Source: Penicillus capitatus (taxonomy: Eukaryota > Chlorophyta). From it: a DNA stretch of 64,000 nt. How positions within the stretch are numbered: the first letter of the stretch is position 1; each line of letters opens with the position of its first letter. The notes below the pieces were generated by a model. That model made no database searches. It saw only the letters and a program-made list of their open reading frames with translations, and was not told where the DNA came from. Both the position numbers and the translations under genes were made by a program. Below are positions 11,497-24,968 of the stretch, piece after piece. The stretch is from positions 1,736,001 through 1,800,000 of the forward strand of contig OZ287697.1 in NCBI GenBank assembly GCA_965649825.1, read 5' to 3'.

Positions 11497-14104
11497 TCTT
11501 TTTTGTTCGTTCTTCATACTTTCTTTCATTTTAAGCAGAGTGAGAAGTCCTCTCACTCATGACGGACTTTGCGCCCTAGTACTTACTTGTACATAGTGTT
11601 GAGTCCAATCGAAGTGTGAGGGCTTTCGGGAAGATATGAACGAGGCTGACGCGAAGATGTGATTAAGTGTCACTCTTCAAGACATGACATTATTGTTTAA
11701 GTGACTTGACGAAAAGAGGCTGCGTTTGTGTCGTTCTTATCGATGTCGGACGAACTGAGCTCCGAGATCATGCAAGTGGAGAGTGCGAACGATGGTCCAC
11801 GAACGTGTCTCCAGACGCTTTCTGCGCATCATAAACAACTGCCTAGTCTAACGAGGCCGCGCTTAACGTCACAGCGTTGAAATCCAACAGAACCCGGCCA
11901 GAAGGCCTCCCAACACATTAATATCCGCTGCAAGCACCTAAAGGAACACCCCGCTCAGAAAACGAACAAGACATTGGCAAGAACAAGCTGCAGAACCGTG
12001 CCAATTGTGGATTGCGAAGTCGAGAGAGCCTCTTCGACGGCCAGAACCGTGCGTCCGGTCTCGCCGTCGCCAGAAATCACCGCCGCCGCGAAAGAGGCTG
12101 CCGGAGACTGCCCGAATCGAGTTCGCGCCACTTTCGTGTAACACGAGCTACTTTTCACAGAGAGCGTCGCTTGGCTTGAAACTCAGCAGGAAGGCATCTG
12201 CGGAGAGCCACTATCCAACGCAGAAGACAGCACCAGCAATCACCGTCTGAGCATTGAGAACTGCGATGTTGCACGGTGCGCAGATTCAAGTGTAACGCGC
12301 GTACAGGTAAAGCAGATACGGACGAGGACGCCGTACACGACGCTGCGCATACGACGTCCTCGACCGTATTGGAAGACCAGGACCGTATCAGACATAACTT
12401 CCGCTGCATAAAAGTCACATCAACCTTCTTCTGCTGCAATCTTTTCCGTCTTCATTGGTGATATGATGTCTTCAGTCTTTAACCCTGTAACCTTTGAACG
12501 CAAAGCGCTTCGAAAGAAGTCCTCCTCGGACGCGGTGCGACTGTGGAAGCGAGTCAAGGACAGGAAAAGGCAGATCTCTTTCGTGCAGACGGCAGTTTTC
12601 CAATCCAGATCGTTGTCTTTTATGAGCTGAAGTCACCTCAGTCTTCATGACTCTCAATACCTCAGCAGCAGATTGGTCACGACTCGATCGATGCAAAAGA
12701 AAACGTCATCGCTCACTCCGATCACCTTCTTAGCAAACGACTCGAAGCGCAAAGCTGAAGGATTCGACGAATATCCTAGTTCTCCGCTGTCACTCCTGCA
12801 AGTTGATATCCATCTCTAGGCTCTTTTCATATCGCGTTGTCGCGTTCAAAGCGGACAGAATTGGAGTTGTCAAGGCCACTTTCTTACCTCGATAGCCGGA
12901 GATTGGTTAGTACATACTCACCTCTACTGATCTCTGCTTGACCATCGCTGAGGTTCTTGCGTTTTTTGGCCACCGTCGGTGACCACTACAACACTCTTAA
13001 ACAAGAACCTCGCTTCCTCACGCCGACAAAACACTTTCACTTGTCATATCGTAAGACTAAGACTAAGAGTGCCCCAGTCCAGTCATGACTCTGCCCCAAA
13101 GAACAACCTGCCTCGTCAACTCAAGCATTGCTGAGATTTTACAGTGACAGACAACAATGAATAAAGTGGTCTACATCCGTCCGTGTTCGATGTATTGAAA
13201 ATTCGATGTCTTTGGTTCGTTGATGGGTGAGTATACGGTTCCTGCGGAATCGGGATCGAATACGGCGCTTCATCAATTCCGACGCCGAAGACGGAACCTG
13301 ATAGATACGCCAGTGCGATATCGTTCACTCCTGTCCTTATCTTCTCCGCACACACTTTCATCGAGGCCAAGAATTGCAACTCAATGCGGCCGAAACACGT
13401 TCGACAGCAATCCATCGCTTCAGGCGACTGGCGGTAGGACACCACTCTCGATGTAGACTCCGACCGAACATGTTCCAGCGATAAACGTCACGTGCTGTTT
13501 GGGAAAGGAATCTCCACAAGTGCAAGTGCGGATTACTGAGGAATGCACTGTACGGCATTCTCTCGAAGAGATATCAGCGAGTTTAAGGAGATTGATCATT
13601 ACTTCGACAAATGCAAACGTCTCGTGTAGACAATGAAAAGTGTGTACCCTGTGAAAGAGGTTCGGCTCGATGCACGCGTTCAGACACAGCTTCAAAGAAA
13701 AGAGCGGTGCTGTATTTGATTAATAGACAGTTGGCAGATGGATTCGACAAAGCACGATTGCAGGAATCCTTCGACGAATCATGCTTCATTGTTCGGACAG
13801 CAACCGGCAAACATCACCCCCACAAGGCCCGTCCACTTCAGACGGACTCATCAAAAATGTAATCATGTGTGACAGAGGTTGCCAGTCATCTTCAAGGACT
13901 GACGTTGCAGAGAAGTTAAAAAATGTTTGTTCGTGCAGCAGCCTGCAGAAGCATTGTTCGTCTGAGAAGTGAGAGAAGCGAACACGCACCGATGCACAGC
14001 TGCATGACAGGACTGAACGACCAATGTTGTCTCAGGTCTTCGGACCGACATCGACTGCTTTGCCTTCTTAATTTGCAGCTAGGGCGTGACGCATTTTGAT
14101 GTCG
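11497..14104. other. Long intergenic region, no gene recognised
   Basis: After the receptor stop I find no frame with domain, repeat or splice-consistent exons. The part at about 13560-14050 is clearly similar to 54440-54960 in module 3 (and partly to 33420-33720 in module 2), so it belongs to the module. It may contain a terminal exon of the small secreted gene whose exons 1-2 lie at 14504-14128, because a donor site ends exon 2, but I could not place the acceptor. Confidence 0.45.
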
Positions 14105-14504
14105 CTACGATGGAAATCGTTGCTTACCGTCATGATCTTCGACAGGTGGTTGTTCGTAAGCAGAGCCCTTTGCCGGAAAATGTGTAGGGATGCCTGCATA
14201 GAACGGCGAACGACTAGGATGATGACCAATAAAATTCTCCGTCGGCCTGAACGTGTAGCCAAGGGAAGCCTGATTCTCCGTCGGCCTGAACGTGTAGCCA
14301 AGGGAAGCCTGATTCTCCGTCGGCCTGAACGTGTAGCCAGGGTTTGCCTCAAGCGATTCCAAACGAGGACGATACGCGCTTCCCTGTGAACCATACGGTG
14401 TCAGCGCGTCCGTCGAGAGGTTTTGCTCTAGTACGTCGGTTGCTCACCTGGTGGACGAAGACGAGCAGCAGGGCCGTCAGGAACGCCGTTTTCGCAGAAA
14501 ACAT
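14105..14504 (-). CDS. Small secreted protein with 13-residue tandem repeats (module 1)
   Basis: Exon 1 (14504-14448) encodes a 19-residue signal peptide, MFSAKTAFLTALLLVFVHQ. A 64-nt GT-AG intron (14447-14384; donor CAG|GTGAGC, acceptor TTCACAG|GG) leads to exon 2 starting GSAYRPR. Exon 2 contains three near-perfect copies of QASLGYTFRPTEN and ends with KGSAYEQPPVEDHDG. At 14128|14127 a good donor (GACG|GTAAGC) suggests a further exon; if it is not used, the frame stops at 14105-14107. The module-3 homolog at 55019-55499 has the same signal exon, same intron, same C-terminal block and same terminal donor in the same phase, but an unrelated repeat. That conservation makes this a real gene. 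The product is probably exported, and its role is unknown. Confidence 0.75.
14234..14339 (-). repeat. 39-bp in-frame coding tandem repeat (about 2.7 units)
   Basis: Units start at 14234, 14273 and 14312 on the plus strand with ATTCTCCGTCGGCCTG and encode GYTFRPTEN-QASL on the minus strand. The first two are essentially identical, which points to recent expansion. Confidence 0.9.
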
Positions 14505-16425
14505 TCTAAAAGATCTCCGCAAAACCCGTCTACCAAACTCAGAAAGGGGACACGGACGAAGTTAAAACAGGCAAATGGTCGGTCGGAGAATGGAGAAATG
14601 GGCTTTTATGCAGAGTCCATTCGCATGTGCGCGGGACCATTGCTGACCACGCGTTGAGGGGACCGTTGTAAGAATCTGTTTTGGTACGAGCAGTCCATCC
14701 AACGCAGACACGTCTTGTTATCCTAATGACAACAAGTGATAAAAAATGTCAGTCTGTGAGCCACTTCCGTGGCCACCGTCTGCGTCGTCCAAACGTAACA
14801 GCTGCGTTCCGACGGTGGAGGTCCTGTCACTCCTCGTCAGGTACGTGCGAGCATTAGCAGAACGGCGTGTCCGCCACGAGGTCAAGAGATAGATCACTTT
14901 TGGCGGCGGCGGATTTACCGACTTGGCCACAGGCATCTGAACGTGACTGTCGTCTCTCGGCGTTCTCGGCCTGAAATGCCCTACAGCATACAAGATCCTA
15001 GCAACGCACTTACCCCCTCGAGACGCGAAGGCGTTTGAAGTCTTACTCACGACGGCAGAACACAGTTCAGCGCGATAGAACGCGAAGAGCAGTTTGCACT
15101 CGACGAAAGAACGTCGCCGAGACTCGTGCCGACCGACTCTGCAAACGGCGTCTTTACGGGAGGCATGTGCATGGAGACGCTCGCCTTCAAGGTCTCTGTG
15201 GACGCGTTCAAATCTGCGACCATGGATGAGACATCAACATTGAACCCTTCGCCATCGACGTTATCTCTTAAGCGTTAGCAGCCGACAAAGGACTCCGGTC
15301 GTCTCTTCGGTCCTGCTGTCGTGTCATCAGCGCGAGAGTCGACTGACGGCGGCGACGCGTGGACATGTGCCAATCTTCCGAGGACAGATCAAGAGAGAAT
15401 TACGTCGAAGAGATCGAACTTCGTGGACGTCGCAGTCAGCCTATCGCCGTGAAACACTGATCGCGCAGGAAACGTGCGCAAAGAAGCACTTCGACACATT
15501 TGCAGAGGATGGTTCTTTTGAGATGCTCTTTATGCCAAGAGCGAAGTGCTGGTCTGTCTCTTCTGCGGATCCACGAAGAACAGCGCTATCAAGCTGCCAA
15601 CGACAAATGAGTTTCAGCCTGTCACCGAACGGGCATCGCTTCGTCCAGAGACAAGCACCACAACTGGACTTCGGATCGAGAGAAAGAGATGCGCTCTCCA
15701 GTCGCATCACACAGGAATCTCCCGCCGAAGACCCTCCAGCAAAAAGCATCTCTCGACACACAGCGACGGGGCTACACACAAAGGCGAGTGGCTCCGTATC
15801 AGACACAATCTGCCACGACCGAGATGGACGCGCCCCAGTCGTCTTGGACTGTCAGGTTCTTGTCACTGCCGTAGGATGAACGGACAAGAGCTCCACGGCT
15901 GAACAGATCTGCTGTCAGAGACGCTCCTGGTCTTCTATCTCTTAGCTTCTGTTCTCCGCCTTCGTGCCGACTGGCCTTTATCATCTCTACAGTCAGCTTC
16001 TGTCGCTCCGGCCAAGGCCACTGTCGTATCTCGACATGCCAGAGACACATGGATTGCTTCACAGGGTGCGTCGAAAGCGAACGCAGCGAGAGGCGCGTCT
16101 TTGCGTGTCCTGTCTTCTCTCCTTCCGTTGATGCTTCCGCTAGATAATGGAAAGATGACAGCGAAATGAACTGCTCCACTGCAAGTCTTTCGCATCCACT
16201 GTAAAGCCAGACCACAATACCTCGCGTTACGAATTGGGCCTTCAACCGCAGGCATTTCTCGTGTGCCTTCGGCACGGACCCCTATCGTCGACGAGCACAC
16301 GTTCGTTTCTGCAGCGACGTAATTTTACGATTTGCCGAACGGACACACCTCAACGACGCACGCTTCTGAGAACGACGACTTCGCTTTCTGCATCCGACGT
16401 CCGGTTCCCCGTCACCCAATCCGAG
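14505..16425. other. Intergenic, no supported gene
   Basis: This holds the upstream region of the small secreted gene (minus) and the promoter side of the receptor gene starting at 16426. A 110-codon minus-strand frame (14718-15050) contains a possible splice donor (GTAAGT), but I found no partner exon that gives a consistent protein. Other frames lack repeats or domains. Confidence 0.35.
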
Positions 16426-19400
16426 ATGCAGACGTCCTCGGTCTGGCCGCTTCTCGTCATCTTCCTCGCCATGCATTCATTCGCGTTTGGCCAAGGTACG
16501 AGGAGCACGAAGCCGGCAGACGGCTCCCTTCTGAGACCGTCTGTTGCAGATCTCTGCGACTCCTTCGTGGAGAACAACGCGCTGATCGTCACCGCCAGGA
16601 TCGAACGAGAGATAAACGCACTGAAGACGTCTTTTCAGGCGCTCGTGGACTGCCTTCATCCGGGAGGAACGATCCGATTCAAGACGCGGAGCTTTTCGCC
16701 GAGCAAAACCATTCGCATCGAAAAAAGCATCACCGTGTCGACCGTCGCCGAAGAGAAGATCGCCATTGCGTGCAACGGAAGGCCGGTTTTCGACATCAGG
16801 TCGAATCTGTTCCGGCGCCGACTGAGCTGACGCAGTGATGCGCGCACAGGAATGCCTCGGTCGAGATCTCTAACATCCTTATCGGCGAATGCAGCTTGAG
16901 CGACAGCGCCGTCGCTCCGCTGATCGTCGGACCGGATTCGGTGGTCACGCTGAGATCCGTTGCCTTCCTGCGCAATGCGAACGCCGACGGCGCCAGCTGC
17001 ATTTTGGCTATGGCCGGATCCGGCATCGCCATAGAAGACTCGGAGTTTCGAGAAAACAGAGGTTTCCTGGGACCGGCGATTCTGGACGATGTCCGTCGTC
17101 TGACGGTCTCTGCGTCGACCTTCGCCGAGAACAGGGCTTACGGTTTTGGAGAGGGAGGCGGCGTCTTTCGCATCCACGTACGCACGGTGCATTCCTAACA
17201 CGCACCGTCGACTCTCTGTCTGACTGCAGGGCGAGAATGTACCGACGGTCGTCGTCGTGAAGGACGAGAGTCGATTCGTCAAGAACGACGCCTTCCAAGG
17301 AGACGGCGGCGTCTTCTTCGCGTCCGGCGACAGCATCTCGCTCGCTGTCGAAAACAACACGCTCTTCAAGGGGAACGCCACCAAGCGTAGGGGCGGAGCC
17401 ATCTTCATCTCGTCGGCGAGGAACTTGACCATCACGGATTCCTTCTTCGTGGAGAACCTGTCCAAGGGCACGGGAGGCGGAGCGATATTCGCCGAGGTGG
17501 ATGGGCCGTCGGTATCCCGTTCGGCAGAGACGACTGACGCTCTCTTCTGCGCAGGATACGAGTGAGAGTGGTTTGGACGTCGCGATATCCAATTCGCTCT
17601 TTGCAAGGAACCGTGCCAGCGGGTACCTCGCCGCTGGCGGCGGAATCCGCCTCCAGGGACGCGACGTTCGCTGCTCTTTGCGCGAATCGGTCGCGTTCTC
17701 ACACAACGTCGCAGACCTCGACGGCGGAGGCATGTACCTTCTGGATCAAGCCTCTTGCGACATCGAGAGCGCAACGTTCGTCGGAAACGAGGCCTTGAAC
17801 GGAGGCGGTGCCGCCATCTACGTTCTGGTACGCTGACGTGGCGGCGCCTCCTTCCTCACCCTTTGCTCGCGCTGTCTCAGTCGCTGCAGCAAGCCCGTGG
17901 CCGTGTGTTGGAAGTCGTCGTCGCGCAGACGACCTTTCTCTTCAACAGCGGCCTGTACAGCGATCGCGGCGGCGGGTGCATCGGCGTGACGGGCCTCGGA
18001 TCGAAGATGACGATCCGGGATTGCACGTTCCGAAGCAACGACGGGGGAAGAGGCAGAGGCGGCGCCATCTACGCGTTTCACGGACCGGTGATCGAGATCG
18101 TGCATTCGCACTTCGAGCGCAACAAGGCGGAAAGAGGCGGCGCCCTGTACGGCGAGGTAGAGGACGCACGAACGTCGGTCACTCCTTCGTCTACAATCGT
18201 GTGTCTCAGAGTGACGCCTCATTCGACATCCGAGACTCGACGTTTGTGGAGAATTCGGCTTTCGAAGGAGGGGCCGTTTACGCATGGGGCGACGTTGACA
18301 TCGATGTGGGGCGTTGTGCATTCGAAAGAAACAGGGCACTGAGGGAGGGCGGCGCACTGAAGCTGCGCAATTTCGGATCGGGCGGGTCAGAGCTGGCCCG
18401 CTTTCGAATGAACGGCAGCGCGCTGGTGGAAAACGGAGCTGGCTCCAATCTGTTCGAAGACCGTCTCCTCGGCAAGAAGACACAGGGAGGAGGCGTCCTT
18501 GCCGAAGGCAGTGGACTGGTGCTCGAGTTCGTGGACGGCGCGTTCAGACGCAACGTCGCGTCGAACGGAGGCGCACTGAGCATTCGCGCCGTCGGCGACT
18601 GCATCATCGACCAGGGCAACGAGTGAGAATCCATCGGGCGTCTTGCGGGCGCGACTGGGGTTTGTGCAGATTCGAGGACAACAAGGCCACCTTCGGCGGG
18701 GCGGTTTTTCTGGTCGTTGACGAACAGATCGATCTCGTCAGACGGCGAAACTACTTGATTGCAAGAACCACCTTTCGGAACAACAACGCAGACTACGAGG
18801 GCGGAGCCCTGCATGTCTCGAGCACCAAGACGGAGTCCAATTTGGTGTCGCAGAACGCATTCGTATTCCTCTTGACGGTCGAGGAGAGCGCGTTCAGGGA
18901 GAACACGTGAGATTCGCCGCACTTGTCCGGCACGGATTCGCGATGACGTGCCTTTTCGCGCAGAGCACGGCGTGGCGGCGGTGCCGTATCGATCGTCGGG
19001 TCGGCTGCCAGGATCTACCGAAGCGCCTTCGAGTCGAACCGTGCCGCGATCGATTCGACGGACGTAGAAGCGACAGTGCTCGGCTTTGGAGGTGCCATGA
19101 GTCTTCAAACCGGATCCTCCGTCGAATGCACCGACGTGCAGTTTCGATCGAACTCGGCAGACGTCGGAGGGGCCGTCTTCGTCCGAGATGGTTCTTTCGA
19201 AGGGACGGGCGTCGAATTCGTCGACAACGCCGTGCTCGACGGCGGCGTCGGCGGCGCTGCGGCGGTCGAAGTGTCCAAGGGGAAGAGGATACCCGTCCTC
19301 AACAGCGGCGACTACGTGCTCAACATCGCCTTCCAATGCGACGTATGCCATTTCCTGAGAAACTCTGGATCGCTTGCAGGAGGTGCATCTCCTGGCGTCC

Positions 19401-22251
19401 GCCTCCGCGAGCTGACGACCGTATCTCCAGGTGCCGTCCATGTGCACGACATGGATCCCGGAGGAACGTTTGCCGAAGACAACGAGCTGAGGATCGATGG
19501 CTGCGTGGAGGGGACGAGGGGCACGTCCGGCGACCGAGACAACGCGCTGACCTGTCCGTCCTACTTCCGGTTCGTGGAATCGGTCGACGCGCGTTCCGTT
19601 CGATTCAGGAACACCGCCTTCGCCGAAAACGAAGCCAGAGCCGGAGGAGCCATCTTCACCAACAACCTTTCGATGATCAGCATCATGCCAGACGTGCGAG
19701 CGGTGGTAGACAAGTCCGTCGCCCTCGGATTCGTTCTGCAGGAGAACGAGGCGCATCTGGAGAAGAGCAACGTCACCTTCCTCGACAACAGCGTCGTCGA
19801 CGGGGGATACGGCGAACGCGTGGCGTCCACACCCGTCACGGCATTGCTCACGGATCTGGACGACGACAGCGGCGGACGTCCGGGGATCGCTTTGACGAAG
19901 AGCGACTTTCTCAGCGGCGCTCGGCTTCGATTCGGTGTCGAGTTCGAGGACGGCCTGGACGCGTCCGTTACCTTTGCCGATCGTCTGACGGCGCACATCA
20001 GCTGCGACGAAGATCGATTGGACGAGCAAGCGGCGGACTGTGCGCTTCTGGAGATTTCGGGACAGGAGGCGGCCGAAGTGAGCGAGAAGGGCATTGCGAA
20101 CTTCACGGCTGTCCGGCTGAGAGGCCTAGAGAGCCAGACATACGCGCTGCGTGTGGAGTACCGTTCGGCATCTGAGCTTCAAACGCTGAACACCGAACCG
20201 TCGCGCGTTCGAGTGACGATGCGACCCTGTCGGATCGGAGAGAGAACCGTCAGCGGCGAAGGAGAACTGCTCGAGTGTCAGGAGTGCAGCAGCTCGACGT
20301 ACAACCTCAGTCCCAGAGACGCCGAGTGCCAGCCGTGTCCCGAGAACGGCAACTGCGAGTCCAGAGTGATCGTTCCGCACAGCGGATACTGGCAGGACTC
20401 GCCCTGCTCCGTGTCGATCGCCAAGTGCCTGACGTCTCACGCGTGCAAGTTCGGAGAACGCGTTCGAAAGCTGCGGAGCATGACGGACGACCTCTCGAGC
20501 TGCGATATCTCAGAGGCGGAGATAGAGGCGTACCAGAGAGCCCAGTGTGCACAGGTGCGTTATGCTTTCTGCGAATGGAGGCCTGTGAGGTGTCTGTTTT
20601 GCGATTCCAGGGTCACACGGGGCCGCTCTGCGGAGCGTGCGAGAGCGGATTCGGCAGTTCGTTGTCGTCCAGGTGCAAAGAGTGTCCGTCCGACATCGGC
20701 AACGTGGCTGTCATCTGCTTGTCGGTTGTGACGCTGCTGGGCTTGACCGCCATCACGATCCGAGGGACGCTGGGCGTCGCGAGGGGCAGGAGCTCGGGAG
20801 GCTTCAACCAGAGCGCAAGTCGAGCGTCCGTTCAACCGTCCCAGTCTTTCTCGCCGAGCGCCGTGCAAACGGGGCGGGCACAGGCGGTCAACATCGCAGG
20901 ACAGCGAGACAGCGCAGACACCGAGGAAGCTGGAGGGTTTCCTGCCACCGATGCAACGCTAACGCAATGGAAGGTCGTCGAGATGTTCAAGGTATGGCGC
21001 TCTGCGTGTTCTTTCGTAAAGGGCCAGTCGTTGGCGCAGATGACGCTGAACCACATTCAGATGACGGTCCTGATCGCGACTCTGGACGTCGGCTGGGTCG
21101 TCCCGTTCCTCGTCATGGCAGAGATCGCAGGTCCGCACCCCTCCCGCTCGTCTGCGCGACTAACTCGAAGTCGGATGCTGCCGTGTTCAGAGTTCCTGGG
21201 AAGCCTTGCGATCGAGAGCATCCGCCGTTCCGTGGTCTGCCTGAGCGGAGAGAGCCAGTCGTTGCATGCGACGGCGTGGGCGTCGATCGTGAGCGTCTGC
21301 ATCGTTCCGGCTTCTGTCTTCCTCCTGCTCGCGCTGCTGTGGACCACAAACGTCGTCTGCCGTTTCATCGAAAGGCCGGTCCATTATCTAGCCAAGAGAG
21401 CGCTCCTGTCCATCATGGTCCTCTGGTACATCACTTCCGTCGCCGTGATCAAGACGACACTCGGCACCGTCCTCTGCGTCAGCGCCCACAACGTCCTGGA
21501 CGCGACAGACGGAGAGAAAGAGATGAGCTACTGGGCGGTGGACACCAGTCTAAAGTGCTTCGAAGGGGATCATCAGACGCTGGCCGTCCTCATCCTGTCG
21601 TTCGTCGGCATCGTCTACGGCGGGCTGCTGATCGCCTTCGTCGCCATCCTTGGGTCCGCGGAAGAGCGGCTGAACGACGCAGACCACTGGATCTACCAGA
21701 CCATGGGATTCCTCTACCGCAGCTACCGGCACGGGTGGCGTCGCTACTGGGAGGTTGCGATTGTCGCAAGGAAGGCAGGAGTCGCCTTTCTCGTGTTCTG
21801 TGCGCATCGCTTCGACAGCGTGCTGCCTATCATCGGCTCTGCTGTCTTCCTGACGCTTGCCCTGGGTGTGCAGATGGTGGCGATGCCCTACAGGCAGAGA
21901 TCCGATGTGCTGAACAAGATCGAATTATCCTCGCTGTTTGCCTCCCTTCTGACGTTGCTTCTCGCAACCATGTTGAAGAGTGGGGATTCCGCCGAGGGCC
22001 GGAGTGGTTGGACCCTCTCTGCTCTATGTGGTCTGCTGAACATCGGCACTTTGATCGTGTTTCTGTCGTTTCTTATGCACTATTTTGTGGATCACTTGAG
22101 GGTTGTGATGCGCGAACGGGGAACTCGGGTGAATGTTGAAGGTGTCGGAGATCTTCGGGTCTTGAAAATCTGGGCGTGGCACGAAGCTCAGCGCCTTGCT
22201 TGCTTGTCAGGTCTGTTCGGTCCGGAGAGCACTACCCCTTCGCTGTCCTGA
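16426..22251 (+). CDS. Beta-helix / Cys-rich / multi-pass membrane protein, diverged paralog, 11 exons
   Basis: Exons: 16426-16799, 16850-17177, 17230-17496, 17555-17827, 17881-18156, 18210-18622, 18670-18906, 18964-20554, 20611-20991, 21040-21130 and 21191-22251. The sum is 5292 nt (1763 residues) and every junction keeps frame; all ten introns are GT-AG and 47-60 nt. A signal peptide (MQTSSVWPLLVIFLAMHSFA) is followed by many beta-helix repeats (GGGVF, GGAIF, GGGMYL, GGALYG, GGAVYA, GGGVLA, GGALSI). Then comes the same Cys-rich block as its paralogs (CQECSSSTYN, CQPCPENGNC, GHTGPLCGACESG) and about nine membrane segments, including the conserved YRSYRHGWRRYWEVAIVARK. The last four exons match the paralogs exactly in junction and phase, while the beta-helix part is cut into eight exons instead of few. 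It is GC-richer than its neighbours. Role: likely surface receptor or adhesin; ligand unknown. Confidence 0.88.
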
Positions 22252-22599
22252 TTTTATTTTTCCTTGAAATGTGTGGCAAAACGAATGTTGGTTGTTTCTG
22301 TGGAACGTTGTCGTCCATGTTACTTGTCTCCTGACGGACGACTCGGAAATGGTGTGTAAGGAAAGAGGCAGGTTGTGTCTATCCTTCTTAAAGAGTGACT
22401 TGGCGATGAGCACAATAGCACAAATCTCACTCTTTGGAGGCAATGGGACGTGATGGTCATCAACCGACAACCACAAGAGAGAAGGCCGTCAAGCACTAAC
22501 AATTCAGTGGACTCGATATTTGACAAATTGACAGAATCATCGATGGAGACCAAGAGAAGGACTGGACGAATTCAAGATCCACGCTTCTTGCGGTGCTAG
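22252..22599. repeat. Module-boundary block shared with 42760-43030
   Basis: From 22268 to about 22560 the sequence (GTGGCAAAACG...TTGGTTGTTTCTGTG onward) is closely similar to 42760-43050, which precedes module 3 in the same way. No gene is seen in it. It marks the left end of modules 2 and 3. Confidence 0.65.
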
Positions 22600-24174
22600 C
22601 TGTAGCCGTCTGAGATCCTTCGCCTGGGAAGGAACACGCTTCGGCGGAATTTGAAGCAGCTCGTTCCGCAACGGCAACTCTTTCAATTAGTCATCTGCAC
22701 GAGCGCGTTGAGCACATACCTCGACGATTGGACAGCGAGTAAAGAGAGAGGCACGTCAGCTTGTCAGGGAATCAATGGTTCTTTGATCGAACGTCGTTCA
22801 AGTAACAGCGATGTTAAACGTGTCCAATGCGAAACATAAACGGAATAGTCCCCGGACTGAAAGCATGGGTCGACGATCAGAAGGAGCGAGTGTAAATCTG
22901 TCAGACGAAAAGAGCTGTCGGCAATCCTAAGTCCGCGGCAGCTGACACCGATTCTCAGAGTCGGATCGTGTAAACTGACAATCAGTCGATGCCTGCTGCC
23001 TGTGAACAGAAGAAAAGACGCTGTTGACTGTACCAACGGAAATGCCAGATGGAGCACTTCGAGTTGACCAAAGTACTGAAAACTTGTCCACGGTGCGAGA
23101 AATAGATCAGGTCAGAACAGATCTAGATTCGAGGGACAGACTGCGCCAGCGTACTAAATAGCGTCCTAAAGAGGCAGAAGAGCGATTAGGGATTAGGAAA
23201 CTGGTTATGAATGACGGACATCACTGACAGGTAACTGATGCGCATTGCGGACCATAGTCGTTTACTATCAGCTTGGTCGGCGACGTCGAGGGAAACAGGA
23301 TCTGATTGCTCCCGTTTCTCAGCAAGAAGCCAGGAAGACTGACTTCGCAGAGGCCTGCGAGCGCGATCTAGGACGACGACTCGACGGCCGATGTTCAGTG
23401 TGACGTCGTCTCTTCAGTCCTGTCAGGGACAACAGCACTCTGCGGAAGCCCTCGTACGATTCAGCAGTCCCCAGATGCACACCGAGAGAATGCAGCCGAG
23501 AGTACGTTTCTGAATGAAAGAGCTGAAGATCGCCGTCTGTCCCGTCGCCGAAGTAGTCCAGTCGCTCCAGCCGCGTCATTGAGGTCAGACCGGCGAGCCG
23601 CCGAGCAACGTCGTGATCTTCTGACGGGAAACAGGCCGAACAAGGGAGCTCGACGGCGTTTGGAAAAGCGGTCAGCACGTCAGAGACGTGTTCAGGAGGC
23701 ACCTGTCGAAGCTTGACGGGCAGAGACTTGCAAGCCGCGTCCCATTGTCGACACACGCGGCGGTGCTCTTGAAGACCGTCGTGAAGAAGATAGCCGAGTA
23801 CCTCGTGAAGGAACAAATCCTCGTCGAGCAGAAGGCTAATACAGTTCAGGTGACTGGACTGCGGTCGCCTTTCGCCGGAAACATCACGTTTTGCCATGAG
23901 GTGCACCGTCGGCTTTGTAGATTGACTGCGACGTGGTTGTCGTTGCTTCAAGTGTCGGCGGGCTGTTCGACGGCGCCTCTTGCGTACGACAGCTCTGTCG
24001 GCGTGTGACACGAGGCGTGGACGTCGCGTGCGCCATGTAATGCGGTCGCGTTACCGCGATTTGCGATGCGAGTACTAACAGCGCTTGATGTGACTTGAGT
24101 TCTCTTAGAAATGCACATCGTGGGCAGTTTGTGTCACACAGAAGGATGGACGTTGGGTGAATCAGTTCGTCCAC
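22600..24174 (-). pseudogene. F-box-like/LRR pseudogene (module 2)
   Basis: The region aligns with the intact LRR gene at 3707-5618. The longest remaining frame (24011-23319) keeps the F-box-like part (LHEVLGYLLHDGLQEHRRVC) and the first LRRs, then loses the frame near 23410, where two bases are missing relative to the intact gene. A second open piece (23057-22764) corresponds to later LRRs and ends at a premature stop. The N-terminal part (to 24174) is in yet another frame. It is an inactive copy that cannot encode the full protein. It lies upstream of, and divergent to, the receptor gene at 25032. Confidence 0.8.
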
Positions 24175-24962
24175 GACAGGCTTTGACCCTTATTACTCAA
24201 GGCCCGCTCGGGAGGACAGGTTCGCGACTGGATACGGCGCTTCGCTGTGCATTAGCATGGAGACGCTGCCGTCATCGCATTCCTCCCACTATCGGTGCTC
24301 CGAAGATGGCGATACTGTTGCCAGAACTGAGACCGATAGTACGTTCTTCCGGTAAAATCGTCTCCAGACAGACTGCAAAAACAGATGACGAGAACAGGTT
24401 AGGCGTGTGAAATCGGACAAGGGAAATGCCAGCGAACTCCAATCCTCCAACATCGTCACAGATGCGACCTCAGACTTGGTTGTTCTGAGACAGCAACGGA
24501 GGAACTTGTGGATTCACGTTGCACGCACCCGCATGCTGGTTCATAACTGCTCCAGAAACGCGTTCCTGACCCACTCTGTTTCTCCATCAGAGGCTCAGCT
24601 CCATCCACCAAATTCGCTTCCAAGACAGAAGCGTTGTCGCCGCACGGAAGACAAGGCAGTCCGCCGGGGACGAAACCTCGTGCCGGCGACGGTCGACGAC
24701 GCGCCCAGTGCGCACTCACTCGCCGTCGACGCACGACAGGTCTGTGCTCGAGACTGGGTCGCCTGTTTGCCTCGCCTGTGTAGTCCATTTGCCCGAGTCT
24801 CGACTTGTCGACAAAACGAGACGGTGGATATCATCACAGCACGTTGGATATTATGTGGACAGAGCGGCAGCATGCTGGAACGTGCTTCCACGGAAGGCCG
24901 TCATGTGTGGTCGCTGTCGCGCCAGCGCTGATGACCCCAGTTGCGTCAAGGGGCACCTACAC

Positions 24963-24968
24963 TATAAA
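24963..24968 (+). promoter_or_regulatory. TATA box of receptor gene (module 2)
   Basis: TATAAA in the context CACTATAAAGCCCC lies 64 bp before the start codon at 25032. It is preserved in the duplicate at 45694-45699 and degenerate in module 1. Function is inferred from position. Confidence 0.5.

Noticed and set aside
14718-15050. 110-codon minus-strand frame with an internal GTAAGT
   Set aside because: The only acceptor nearby would make a 33-nt intron, shorter than any here, and no partner exon was found.
18278-20029. A 583-codon minus-strand frame antisense to the 11-exon receptor gene
   Set aside because: It spans three introns of the plus-strand gene, whose exons join in frame over 1763 codons; the antisense frame is a GC-driven shadow.
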